A DNA stretch of 64,000 nt from Lutraria lutraria. Taxonomy: Eukaryota; Mollusca; Bivalvia; Venerida; Mactridae. The stretch spans positions 14,364,454 through 14,428,453 of the forward strand of contig OZ026840.1 in the NCBI GenBank assembly GCA_964023205.1, written 5' to 3'. Below, piece by piece: positions 1 through 11,900 of this stretch; position 1 is the first letter of the stretch; each line of letters opens with the position of its first letter. The notes beneath the pieces are model-generated. The model saw only the letters and a program-made list of their open reading frames with translations, made no database searches and was not told where the DNA came from. Both the position numbers and the translations under genes were made by a program.

Positions 1-449
1 TTTTTGATGCATTAAAATGATGTAGAATATTACCATACTGTAGCTACAAGATATTAGAACATGTACAAGTACAACATCACTTAAGCTGACACAATATCTA
101 ATGCAAATTGTTCAACATGCAGACATCATTTATTTATTTTCTCCATTACTTCTGAAACTTCACAAGATTTCAACTTTGCCTGATTGAATGTTTACTGTAC
201 ATTGCTTGATTATGAAAACCTCACAATTTTCTATAGAAAATATTAAATTATTTAGGTAACATTCAGACTGTATATAACAAAACAATGAGATATGTCTTTA
301 GACATTTTACAAAGACTGAGCAAGATGGTTATGAACTCCCATTTGTTATTGAACTGAAAAACGGCTGACACAGAACAAAATCGATTGAAACTCAAAGAAT
401 CAAGAATCTTAACCATAACAATGCTGGAATGGAAATTGCAAAGCCTGAC

Positions 450-839
450 TTAGCTCTTTACTGTTGTGAGACAAATTTCTGAATTTTCCTTACAATATCC
501 CTTAAACTGATAATGGACTGGTTCCGTTCCGAATGTTGGACAATTCCATTCAGGAAATTTAGGGGTGTTTCTCTCAGGGGCGAAACATCTCCCCAAGTAG
601 CCAGGGTCAATTGTCAACTTTTCCAGTTATAACATTGGTTGAAGACCAAAGGATAAAAAATCATCAACCATCAATAAGTTAGCTTGAAGGCTTTCTAACT
701 TGTGAATATTTCTGGCCCCTGATGGGATTGGCACTTGCAGTGGTGATCGAGGGACAGAGACCAGAGCCACCATGGTGGCCCCTTTCTGAACATTCAATGC
801 TCTGACGTGGAAACAAATATCACTATGTATCATCAGTAG
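450..839 (-). CDS. Possible last coding exon of an unrecognised minus-strand gene
   Basis: On the minus strand a pyrimidine-rich tract ending in CCACCAG (acceptor AG at 841-840) precedes an open frame from 839 to a TAA at 629-627, about 70 codons. It is clearly less AT-rich than its surroundings and includes the stretches HSDICFHVRALNVQKGA and VDDFLSFGLQPML. Directly after the TAA the same frame stays open for another 58 codons (626-453) to a second TAA at 452-450, with the cysteine-containing stretch PGYLGRCFAPERN. An AATAAA on the minus strand lies near 130-137, so 130-450 could be 3' UTR. I do not recognise the protein family. It may be a real last exon ending at the first stop, or a decayed copy broken by a nonsense change. 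Upstream exons were not found between 840 and 2,900. Confidence 0.35.
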
Positions 840-1382
840 CTGGTGGAGATGGAAAGACAAAAAGTTACAACATTTATTTATAGGTTTAGTGAATTTAAAT
901 TCTACCATTGCTTGTATGGGCATTAGATTAATGTTTTTTCGTACATTAAATAACTGTAGAACACAAAACTATAGACAGAATTTAACCAATTTATCAATTA
1001 TTTCAACAATTTGTGGTGTAAACATAAAACCCTCAAGGCAGAAACCACTTATATTGTATTCTGTTTGACGTAAATAGACTAGTAATTGTTGAACAGTACA
1101 GCAATTACTATAATTCAATAACCAATTATCAATATACAAAAATATCCTCCCTATATTTATATAATAAACTCCAACATTTTACAGTTTTATAAACATAGAT
1201 GTTAATGTTATGGGTGAAAGGAGGTACCGGTACGATGACGATAAATATTTGGTCGACATATTTTATGTACCAGTAAAATGGACATTGAACCAATAAGCAT
1301 TGAGACTATTCATCTCTTGTTTTCAAACATGTTTTAAGGTAGCAGTAAAGTAGTTGTGTGAATGAATTGTTTGTGATATTAA

Positions 1383-1500
1383 TTAGCTCAATTAATTAGC
1401 TCTGTTGGTAGAACATCTAACTTGCAAGCAGGAGTTCCCAGGTTTGAGCCCCTCATTGATTTGTTTGTTTTTTCCCTCCTATAACAGTAATAATATAGTT
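1383..1500 (+). repeat. tRNA-derived SINE-like element
   Basis: An A-box-like stretch (TTAGCTCTGTTGGTAGAAC) is followed about 45 bases later by a B-box-like AGGTTTGAGCCCC and then a CTCCTATAACAG tail. The same body and tail occur at 18,783-18,890 and in part at 60,640-60,690, so it is a dispersed element and not a tRNA gene. The anticodon arm is not convincing. Confidence 0.6.
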
Positions 1501-1951
1501 AACAAACTACTTGTATGCTTGTGTCTTATCATGTTAATAAATGTCAAAATTTGAGCAAAGGCTACTCTAACGCACATACTTATGATAAAATTGCCATATA
1601 TTTGGAAGGTGATTCTTGAATCATGTTCCTATGACATCATCTTGAACATATCATCCTTGGACCTTAATAACAGCCATACTTAGGAAAGCCACACTAGAAA
1701 ATAGGTCTGGACAAATAAAGACAAAAAAGACATTTGATTTAATTTTTATTTAATTATAATGAAACTTCTTGTCAAATGCTGCTTAAAACTAAATCCAATT
1801 ATAGCACATAATCAGAACTTGACACTTTAACGTAGCAGTAATAGGATTAAATGAATAAATTCTCTAACCATGTGAAAGATTTAAAACAAAAGCTGACCAT
1901 TATGTGTATATGTGATTTAGGATAGAATTCCCATACCTTTAATAAAATGTT

Positions 1952-2024
1952 GAGGGCTCAGCGCAACATTGTCGTAACTCATATTAAAATAAGAACAAGT
2001 TATGACAGTGTTGCATTGAGCCCT
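1952..2024. mobile_element. Short foldback MITE, copy 1
   Basis: A 73-bp near-palindrome. The left arm GAGGGCTCAGCGCAACATTG is mirrored by a right arm ending in CATTGAGCCC. A sister copy of almost the same length lies at 24,687-24,760, in a CMTR2 intron. The two copies differ mainly by transitions in the arms. No coding capacity. Confidence 0.65.
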
Positions 2025-2465
2025 TGTAATGTGCTTTTTATGATTCATGTTTAGCTGTAGTGATAACAGAAAAAAACAGGTGACATGTTGATCATTTATC
2101 AATTAAATGTCTGTTAATAATCTATATGTTGTCTGATGAAGATGGTTATAGTAAGGTTAACCTGTGTTTGAAATCCTATATTGGAATAAAACATTATAAC
2201 ATCTATACAATGTCCAAAACATGAAATGTATATAACATGTAACAGGTGAGAGACATTGATGATGTTCTATTGTGATAATTTTCTGATCAGTTCTCATAGT
2301 GAACACATAATTGGGTTATTAATATTTCTACAATTTTACCCTGTAACTCAATTTTTGGTGCTTAGTGATTTTTGGTATCATTTCTTTCATCTCGATAAGC
2401 TCTTTACAATTTATGAACATACCACATGCTTCTAGATCTCCTCTAAGTAATAGATACAGTACAAG

Positions 2466-2615
2466 TTTTTCTTCAAAAGTGTCTTCTTACAGACGTAAGG
2501 AGACGGTTCGCTTAGACAAACATACCAATTTGTCCGAGGCGAAGCCGAGGATAAATTGGTTGTTTGTCTAAGCGAACCGTCTTCTTAGCGTCTGTAAGAA
2601 GACATTTTTGAAGAA
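2466..2615. mobile_element. Long-hairpin foldback element
   Basis: Two arms of roughly 60 bases are near-perfect inverted copies: TTCTTCAAAAGTGTCTTCTT at the left pairs with AAGAAGACATTTTTGAAGAA at the right, and GACGGTTCGCTTAGACAAAC pairs with GTTTGTCTAAGCGAACCGTC. The loop holds CCGAGGCGAAGCCGAGG. The arms are more GC-rich than the flanks. It lies a few hundred bases upstream of the first visible cPLA2 exon. Confidence 0.75.
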
Positions 2616-2680
2616 AATACGAGTACGTGTATCTGACTTATACGACGAGAAAGGATTATGTCCACGTGAAAGTTGAGTTA

Positions 2681-2723
2681 TTGAAAAGTGTCTTCTTACA
2701 AACGTTAGAAGACACTTTTTGAA
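2681..2723. repeat. Small hairpin related to the adjacent foldback element
   Basis: TTGAAAAGTGTCTTCT pairs with AGAAGACACTTTTTGAA around a short ACAAACGTT loop. The arm sequence is the tip of the 2,466-2,615 element, so this is probably a solo end-to-end derivative of it. Confidence 0.6.
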
Positions 2724-2969
2724 TAGCTCTGCTGGGGGTATAGTCGTATAAATAGGGTTAATCCGAATGCCACAAGCCCCATAAAGACCGTAATGTTCTT
2801 ATTTACGCCAAACTTCAAAACTTTAAATGCAAATTACTAAGAATTTTGGAAAAAATGACATACAGCAGACGACAAAAGTGTTTTGGATTGTTCTTTCTTT
2901 CAGTTTTTCATTTCCGTAATTATAGTATATTCTGTTTTCAATATAAAAATCATTCAAATTATTTTTCAG

Positions 2970-5900
2970 TGGATATTCCAGACCCTTATGTGACAGTTAG
3001 TATCAAGACCTCACCGCACGGAACACAACGCACCAAACACCTTGATAATGATGTGAATCCAGTGTGGAACGAAACATTTAAATTTTATCTTAATCCAAAT
3101 ATAGACAATGTTTTAGGTAAGACACATAGAGTTGCCTTCTACCTGCTAAACTTAAATTTGTTTTCCTAACTCAACAATACACTCCGTTATCAATTGATCT
3201 CCCCGGGACCTTCCATCTGTAAACATTAATATCTCTCGACTCATAGGTAAATTGCCTTATTTTTGTATGAAATTATTTAAGTACCTGATAATTTAAAATG
3301 ATGTAGCGCACCAAGTGCTATGATGTTGTGAAGAAAGTTTGTAGTTAGAATCTTTGATAAAGGCCTGAAAACGAGATAAAGATTTTTTCATTTTTGTGGC
3401 AAACATCCGGGTGGGACCAATCAGAAGAATACTTTATCCCGTTTTAACGCCTAGATGAGACATTAACATCATGAACTGTTTTTACAATTTTTTTAGTTAC
3501 AATAGCCATTCCTTGGTGCGCTATATTATTTTCCTTCTTATAATAAAAACGCATTCCATCGATCGTAGAAGCAGCGGGTACGTAAACTCTGACATAGTGT
3601 ATTAAAGTAGTACATTTTGTACTTTAGTATGCGTCAAAGTTGACATGAGCTGAACTAATTTTCAGTTTCCAATAAACTACCCGGTAGCCAACTTATCATT
3701 ATTATACCCCCCTACCAATGGTATATAGGAGTCACTTTGTCGGTCGGTCGGTCCCGAAACTTGTCCGCACTGTATCTTCTCTATGGATTAAAGGAGTTTT
3801 TAATTACTTGGTACATTTGTTCACCATCATGGGACGGTGTGTCATGCGAAAGAATTACGTCAATATCTCCAAGGTCAAGGTCACACTTGGAGGTCAAAGG
3901 TAAAAAATGAGCTTGTACGGGCCATAACTATGTCATTCATTGTGAGATTTTTTAATTGCTTGGTACATTTGTTCACCATTATGGGACGATGTGTCATGCG
4001 AAAGAATTACGTCAATATCTCCTAGGTCAAGGTTACACTTGGAGTTAAAAGGTAAAAAATGAGCTTGTACGGGCCATAACTATATTCATTGTGAGATTTT
4101 TAATAGCTTGGTACATTTGTTCACCATCATGGGACGGTGTGTCATGCGAAAGAATTACGTCAATATCTCCAAGGTCAAGGTCACACTTGGAGGTCAAAGG
4201 TAAAAAATGAGCTTGTACGGGCCATAACTATGTCATTCATTGTGAGATTTTTTAATTGCTTGGTACATTTGTTCACCATTATGGGACGATGTGTCATGCG
4301 AAAGAATTACGTCAATATCTCCTAGGTCAAGGTTACACTTGGAGTTAAAAGGTAAAAAATGAGCTTGTACGGGCCATAACTATATTCATTGTGAGATTTT
4401 TAATAGCTTGGTACATTTGTTCACCATCATGGGACGGTGTGTCATGCGAAAGAATTACGTAAGTATCTCCCAGGTCAAGGTCACACTTGGAGGTCAAAGG
4501 TAAAAAATGAGCTAGTACGGGCCATAACTATGTCATTCATTGTGAGATTTTTTAATTGCTTGGTACATTTGTTCACCATTATGGAACGATGTGTCATGCG
4601 AAAGAATTACGTCAATATCTCCTAGGTCAAGGTTACACTTGGAGTTAAAAGGTAAAAAATGAGCTTGTACGGGCCATAACTATATTCATTGTGAGATTTT
4701 TAATAGCTTGGTACATTTGTTCACCATCATGGGACGGTGTGTCATGCGAAAGAATTACGTCAATATCTCCAAGGTCAAGGTCACACTTGGAGGTCAAAGG
4801 TAAAAAATGAGCTTGTACGGGCCATAACTATGTCATTCATTGTGAGATTTTTTAATAGCTTGGTACATTTGTTCACCATTATGGGACGATGTGTCATGTG
4901 AAAGAATTACGTCAATATCTCCAAGGTCAAGGTCACACTTGGATCTGTGACAAGGCGGTATGTGGGTTTTTTTTAAGTCACTCTGTGGCATTTTGTACTG
5001 CCCAATCAGAAAAAGCAATTAGGATTAAATTGTCTGCTAAGAATTACTTAAAGGTCATTTGCTTAGAAAATTTCATTGTTCTCTGTATTGAACATCATAA
5101 ATGGAATATTCTAGAAATAACATCATTGTAACACAATTTATTATTGTCATGGTAACCAAAGGCTTACCAAGATAAAAAAGATCACAGGATGAAAATTGTC
5201 TTGATTGTTAAGTTTTATATCAAACCACTAGCTGGACCCTGCATTGTTCCAAAGAGGCTTGACGGACCCCTTTGCATTATAATACCCATTTTTTCCCTAG
5301 CCTACTTTGATAATTAAAGCCCACATTATGCTATAAGTTAACAGTAAAATATTGAAATTGATATTTTTTTAAAAAAATGCAGATGTAGACATTAGACCAG
5401 TATGTAATTTGGAAGGATGGGATTGTATATTTAATTTATTTCTAGTTTTCCTGTAACAACATTATTAAAAAGCTACCTGTATTTAAGTGCATTTTAAATC
5501 CATAAAAATGGCTAAATGCATTAAGAAGAAAGCTGTATGAGTGTCCAATGACAGCTGCTGCTGTCTACATTAATAAATAGGTGTTGCCTCATGCAGTCCA
5601 AATATGATCAATACTCAGGTAGTTTAAAGGATGGGTGGGATGTTGTACCTTTATCCTATAATAAAGAAACATACAATTTGAAATAAAGCCGGCTCTGACT
5701 CATCTTCACAATTTGTATAAAAATAGAACATCGAATGTTTCCACTAATGTAAGTCACACTATGATTTGAGTCATTACACAAGTATGTAGAACGAATTACA
5801 TTACAGAACATGTTGCTTAATTGATTGTAAATTTCATCATTTTAAACAATTTATGCTGAATATTTTGAAAGGACAATTAGATGTGGTTTTATATGTTTTG

Positions 5901-8900
5901 CATTTTTTACCATGTATTAAATGCATCACTGATTTTATCAATGTATTGATACAAGGGGTTGGTAAGGAGAGGCAGTGTAACATAAATACTTATTAACAGT
6001 GGCATTGAATGTGTAACATAATCACTAATTATTGTCTTTAATGTTGATGGATTATCTTTCAAAATGATATGAGACATCCAAAAACTGCAAACTCAGCGAA
6101 TAAAACACATCTATTTTTGTCTTTTGTTAACAAACCTTTAAATATACAGATCGAGGTGTAGCCAGCTTTGAAAGAATGTTGTGCACACAATGTAAGCTTT
6201 TAAATTTGACTTTGATTTCATTGTTGGGCATATTTATACTTTCACTTTTCAAATTGATGTACATGCACCCATGTGTATCAATGACTACATCCCTGTCATA
6301 CTCTGTTTCTGTTTCAATTCTACATCAAAATCAACTTCTTGAAAATGAACCAGTGACATGATCGATTATATGATTGTGTACCGGTACTTAAGAAAAAAGA
6401 GAACATCTTAGATAAGAATGCAAATGTTTTTTTTCTGGTTTTATGTTGCATCAGCTTCCAGGGTCATTCAGTGAATCTTCCAGCTTACATATGGTGGAGG
6501 AAGACACCAGCTGTAGATCTACCTGTGTTAGAACCACCCATCTTCTGTAAGCCAGCTGAACAGATTCCTTACATGTGAAATTTGGTCTCAGTTGGAATTT
6601 GAACTCACAGCTGATTAAGACACCATAACCACTCGACTATGTAGGTGCCATTCACAACCCCCCTCCGTGGTTGAGTGGATAAGGTTGCCGACTTCAAATC
6701 ACTGTCACCTCTCACTGATAGAGGGTCATGGGTTCGAGCCTATCTACAGAACAATTGTCTCTTTATGTGAGAAAGTAGGCAGTTGCTTACGGAGGATGGG
6801 AGTCCAGTACAAACAGCCAATTTACATGCTAATTAAGGGTATACATCTTAATTGGCATTTTAAGCACTTTATTCCTTTTAATAGAACACTGCATTATTTT
6901 GTGTAAGATTATTTATCATTTTCATTATTTTATTTTAGAGATATCCCTGATGGATGCTAACTACTTCATAGATGAACATTTATCAACACAGTCTATCAAC
7001 ATATTACGCCAACCACACATAGATGAAAAGACACCTCTCAGAATTCAGTTCAACCAGGTAAAACTATTTTTATATTCTCAAACCTATAGCTTTGTTATCA
7101 CTGTTGTCGATCAAGAAGATTAAGTTGATTAAAGCCACAAAAAGCTTCGGGAATAGTGTATTGTCATCCTTTGATAATCACAAATCAGTGGTACAGTGTA
7201 TATACAATCCATATAAAACAGAAAGACATACTAAAACATGAGTAAACAAAATTTATGCAATTAGGTGCAGGTAGGTTGAGCTTTGATCTGGTAAAAACAT
7301 TATATACAAGAATAAACAAATTCTAGAACATACCAAAGATTTGAGCATTAATTGTTAAAAGACATTACTGTAGCTTGGATATTTGAACAATGTTGGAAGT
7401 AAAAAGCTTTTGCATTATGATAATAAGTGTTTATTCTGTTTCAGAGTTCAGAAGTTGACATTGAAATGTGGTCAGAATTTGAGTAAGTTGAATTATCTTT
7501 AATAAATTTGAAATCCTAGAACCTATTAAAACCAGTAACACAGGTAATGGTATGAGCAAAAAAGCAGTCACAGACTGCAAAATCCCTGCCGAAAAGGAGA
7601 AATTTTCAAAGGATGAATACCTATTCATTGACATCCAGAAACATACAAATTTTAATAATAAATGAATAATAATCATTCATTGTATAGTAAATTATGCCCA
7701 GACAAAATTTCAATTCTAACATTTATCAAATGGCAATGACCCCAAAAGTACAAATTTAAAACCAGGATTATGGTTCTTGTGCTCTGGTAGGCAGTCTATC
7801 TACATCCATTTAATCTTATATAAGAAATTAGTCCAAATCCTATTGTCATGGCTGTGATTTTCATTTTGTTTTTTGTTCAGTCATCATCCAGACTTGAAGC
7901 AGCTGCAGTTTTAACTTGTACAGTCTAACCTATGTTAGTAGCCACATAATGTCTTTCCCAAGCATGGCCTTTGTTCACAGTTTTGACTGTATGTAATATT
8001 TATCTTGTATGACTTTATCCCACTTGATTCAATAATGACAGAATCTATTTATTTTTACAGCAACAGTCCACAGTTACGGTACAGTCTTACACTCTGTGAT
8101 GAAGAAAAATTATTTATTGAGAAAAGACGTCAGTGCGTGTTCCAAGCCATGCAGGAAATACTTGGTGAGGATGCGCCAGAGACAGTCAATGAGGTAAAAT
8201 TGATGACATTTTAACAAATTACCATGAATTTAGTGGATGAGCTGACGTACCCAGGAAATCCACGAAATTAAAACCCCAATGAAATTTAGTGAAACTACAG
8301 TACATTTATATACCTTAATACACCATTTTACATCATCACTTCAATATGCTTGCCCCCTATGGGTTAATGCAGTCACCAATTTGTCCAACAAGCACTTCTA
8401 AAACTCATGTTAGCCTTTCTCCAGTGACGCATACATCATATATACACTGCTCAGCATTTAAAATCAACATGGTCTATTCTAAATATTTTGTGAAACAAGA
8501 ATTTGAATGGCAGGGCTCATAAAAATATGCAAAAGTTCAGTAAACCGATTGTAAAAGTTGAGCAGTACGTGTGAACTGATACACCTGAATGACAAGTTCA
8601 ATAAGAGTACTTTTAAAGTCTAATAATTTTCCTTGTATTAATTGTATCTAGAGCCTGTGATTCATGTTAAACTATACAGACACAACCATATACTGACTGT
8701 TCCTTTTGACATGATCAACAATGCTTGCTAAGTTGCTAATTTCTTCCAGCAAATAATTTATGAGAAGTCTGCGAAAATTCTATCTATCATACAAGATTAC
8801 ACCAACTTTAATAATGCTGGTTTTCTATGCAGCTGTTTAGACATTTCCTTAATCTTTAATTCAAAGAAAGTAGCATTTGATTTATTGAGTCTAATGGTTT

Positions 8901-11900
8901 TCACAATTTCTCATGCAGTCTTCACTTATATTACCTTTGTCGTCTGATACTTAAAGCTGCATACTGACAAATTGAACAAGCTTAGTCTAGAATTATTTGG
9001 CCATCATTCAAAGCAATCCAAACCTTTATCAGTGGGTGGGCTGGCAGGCATTTTTTATGCGCTTCAACTATTTCGAAGTGACATCCCTGTCTCTCCGTCC
9101 GTTCAAATTTTTATTTTCGAGCGATTGCTCAAGAAATATTTCATGGATTGGCTTCATATTTTACATGAAGGTGTATGATAATAAAATACATGTTATGGCC
9201 CCTTTTTGACTTAACTCTCAGTGGGGGCATTGACGTTTCTAGTTATTTTTATTACATGCTTGGACTGAAAATGAAAAGTTAAATATTTACTATATCTGCT
9301 GTTAAACTGCAAATACATTTGTAAACAGATTTCCCTCTATTTTGAAAATTTAGGCTCCCAAAGTGGCCTTTTATTACAAGTTTTACATTATGCAATAGAA
9401 TGCAAATATTTGCATTTTTTCAGGTACCAACTATCGGGGTGCTTGGATCTGGTGGGGGATTTCGTGCCATGACAGCATTCTGTGGAGTTATGAGTGGACT
9501 TGTGGAATCAAAGATATCTGATATGGTCACATTTAATGTGGGTTTATCAGGATCAGCATGGTAAGGAATTTAGGGGTAATGCGGGGTTGAGCATCATTGA
9601 TTTTAGCTTTTTCCAAAATCCAAGTAATAACAAGGTCAAAAGCCTTGTATGAGACAGTTTTGTAACAGACAGGATTCCATTAGCAAGTATTAAATCATAA
9701 CTGTGGTATCATTAAACGTCTGTCAATTTCTCTCTTGTGACAAGCTTAGCACAGTTTTTAAATGTTGCTGTTTTTTCAACAGTTAACAGTTATTACATAA
9801 TAATTAAATTTATTTACAGTGCAACCTCTCCAAAGCAACACCCTTTAGGAGCAGCAAAATCATGCTGTTGTTGCAGGGAGATTGTTGCTCAAGAGAGGGC
9901 AACATGGGAAAGGTTGTACTGTATTAAGACTTTATCTCTTGTAATTTAATTTGACAATCATTGTAAATCACTTATAACCAATGTCAAGAAGAAGAATATG
10001 TTCCAACAATGAGCATGGTACGTGCTTTTTTGTCATAGTTAATTAAAGACAAAAATTTTATACCATACTAACGCAACTTTCTTCATTTTATAGGTACCTG
10101 TCCACTTTGTATTCACACCCTGATTGGCCAAAGAAAAGTCCCCGTGAACTTCGTACAGAATTAAGGGACAGTATTAGTTTCAGCCCTTTTTGGAAGCTCA
10201 ATCCAAACAGCATCTGGAGATATTTAACCAATATAAAAAATAAAAGAAGTCAAGGACAACCAGTTAGCTTTACTGATTTCTTTGGTCATCTTGTTGGGGA
10301 GACATTACTACAAGGGGTAAGGAACTTATGAATATTCATTGAATTGATCTTATGAATAATCAGTGCACTAATTAGTACATTATATTGATCATATAAATAT
10401 TCAGTGAAATAATTGCATAAAATTGATCTTGCGAATAATCAGTATATGAAATACATTACATTGATTTTATAAAAAAACAATGTATACAGTGAATTGATTA
10501 CACAACATTGATCTTTTGAATATTCAGTACATTAAGTACATATCATTGATCTTTTGAATATTCATTTAATTAATCACATTACGTTGATTTTATGAACATT
10601 CAGTGATTGAATTATATTAAATTTCAGAGACTGGATGCCAAACTATCAGATCAGCAGGAGAAGTTGAAGGAAGGGAAGATACCAATGCCAATGTATTCAT
10701 GTCTCCATGTGAAGAAACATGTTTCAGCAATGGTGTTCCATGGTACTTACATTAATTCTTTTTTTAATCATTGTAAAGCCGCTATATTTAAAGACGATTT
10801 CTACAGTTTTTACATAGACATTATAGGCAGAATGAAAACTGTTCAACAGAATTTATTTAAACTTGCATGATCATAGCATATGATAACAGACACATTTTGA
10901 GCGAAAAAAGATCCATCTCAGAATAAAGGCCATTCTGGTAAAATTGTCATTATTTAGAACAAAATGACCTCTGAATGAAGGCCACATTATGTCTTTCCCA
11001 TATATAGCTAGTCAACTGGTCACGGAAAGTCAAGTTCCCTGCTTGGGTGTTGAACACATATTCCCTCACTACTGCTACTGACTTCTTTAAAGCAAACCAT
11101 GTGGCCTCCACATGAGAAAACTATCAATTTTTGTGGAGGAAATAGCTATAGATAGTAAACCACTGATGGATGCATAATATCATCTATTTTGGTATAAAAG
11201 ATTCTCTGTTTTTTTTTTGTAAGTTCAAATTTTTTGGGGAATATTTACAGAATGGATGGAATTTAGTCCGTATGAGATTGGTATGCCTAAATATGGTACG
11301 TTCATGAGACCAGAACTATTTGGTAGCAAGTTTTTTATTGGTCATTTGGTGAAAAAGTATGATGAGCCTCCTCTTCATTTCTTGCAAGGTAAGATTTTTT
11401 TCACTGTAGGTTTTGACCAACTCTTATCAAAGTACTGAAAGTATGCATAGAAACTGAACTTAACATAGACTTGCACTGCAGCAGTTTAACATCTGCATGG
11501 TGGACGTAGAAAAATGCAGTATTCATCAAAATTCATAAGTGCCGAGCGACTGACAGCTATGGAAAGCTGAACTTGTACAGTTCCCAAAAATGTTAATTTT
11601 TCAACCCACTATGAAATATCTGAAGCTAGTTTATATAGCACAGCTATTTCTTGCCCGTACAAGACTGATGCATTCACAACATATGTACACTAGACTAACC
11701 ATCTTAGAAATTTATTTTAACTTATTGACTACCACTTTTAAATGTATTTATTCACAGGAATTTGGGGAAGCGCTTTCTGTATACAATTTAAAAGATTGTT
11801 ACAAGATGATAAGAAAGTTGGCCAACTTGAAGAAATACAACAAGAAAGAGAAGAGCTTGGTAAGTTTATTACATAATCTTCAAACAATATTCAGAGTCTT

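Noticed and set aside
627..923. Starting the minus-strand frame at the ATG at 923
   Set aside because: The part 840-923 looks like intron (AT-rich, ending in a pyrimidine tract and CAG); coding composition begins at 839.
3837..4625. Repeated 62-codon frames in the 3.7-4.9 kb region
   Set aside because: Direct consequence of the 300-bp tandem period; no conserved domain and stops differ with single-base changes.
6661..6740. tRNA gene in the cPLA2 intron
   Set aside because: Has A and B boxes but is followed by a shared SINE body that recurs at 29,590 and 23,218.
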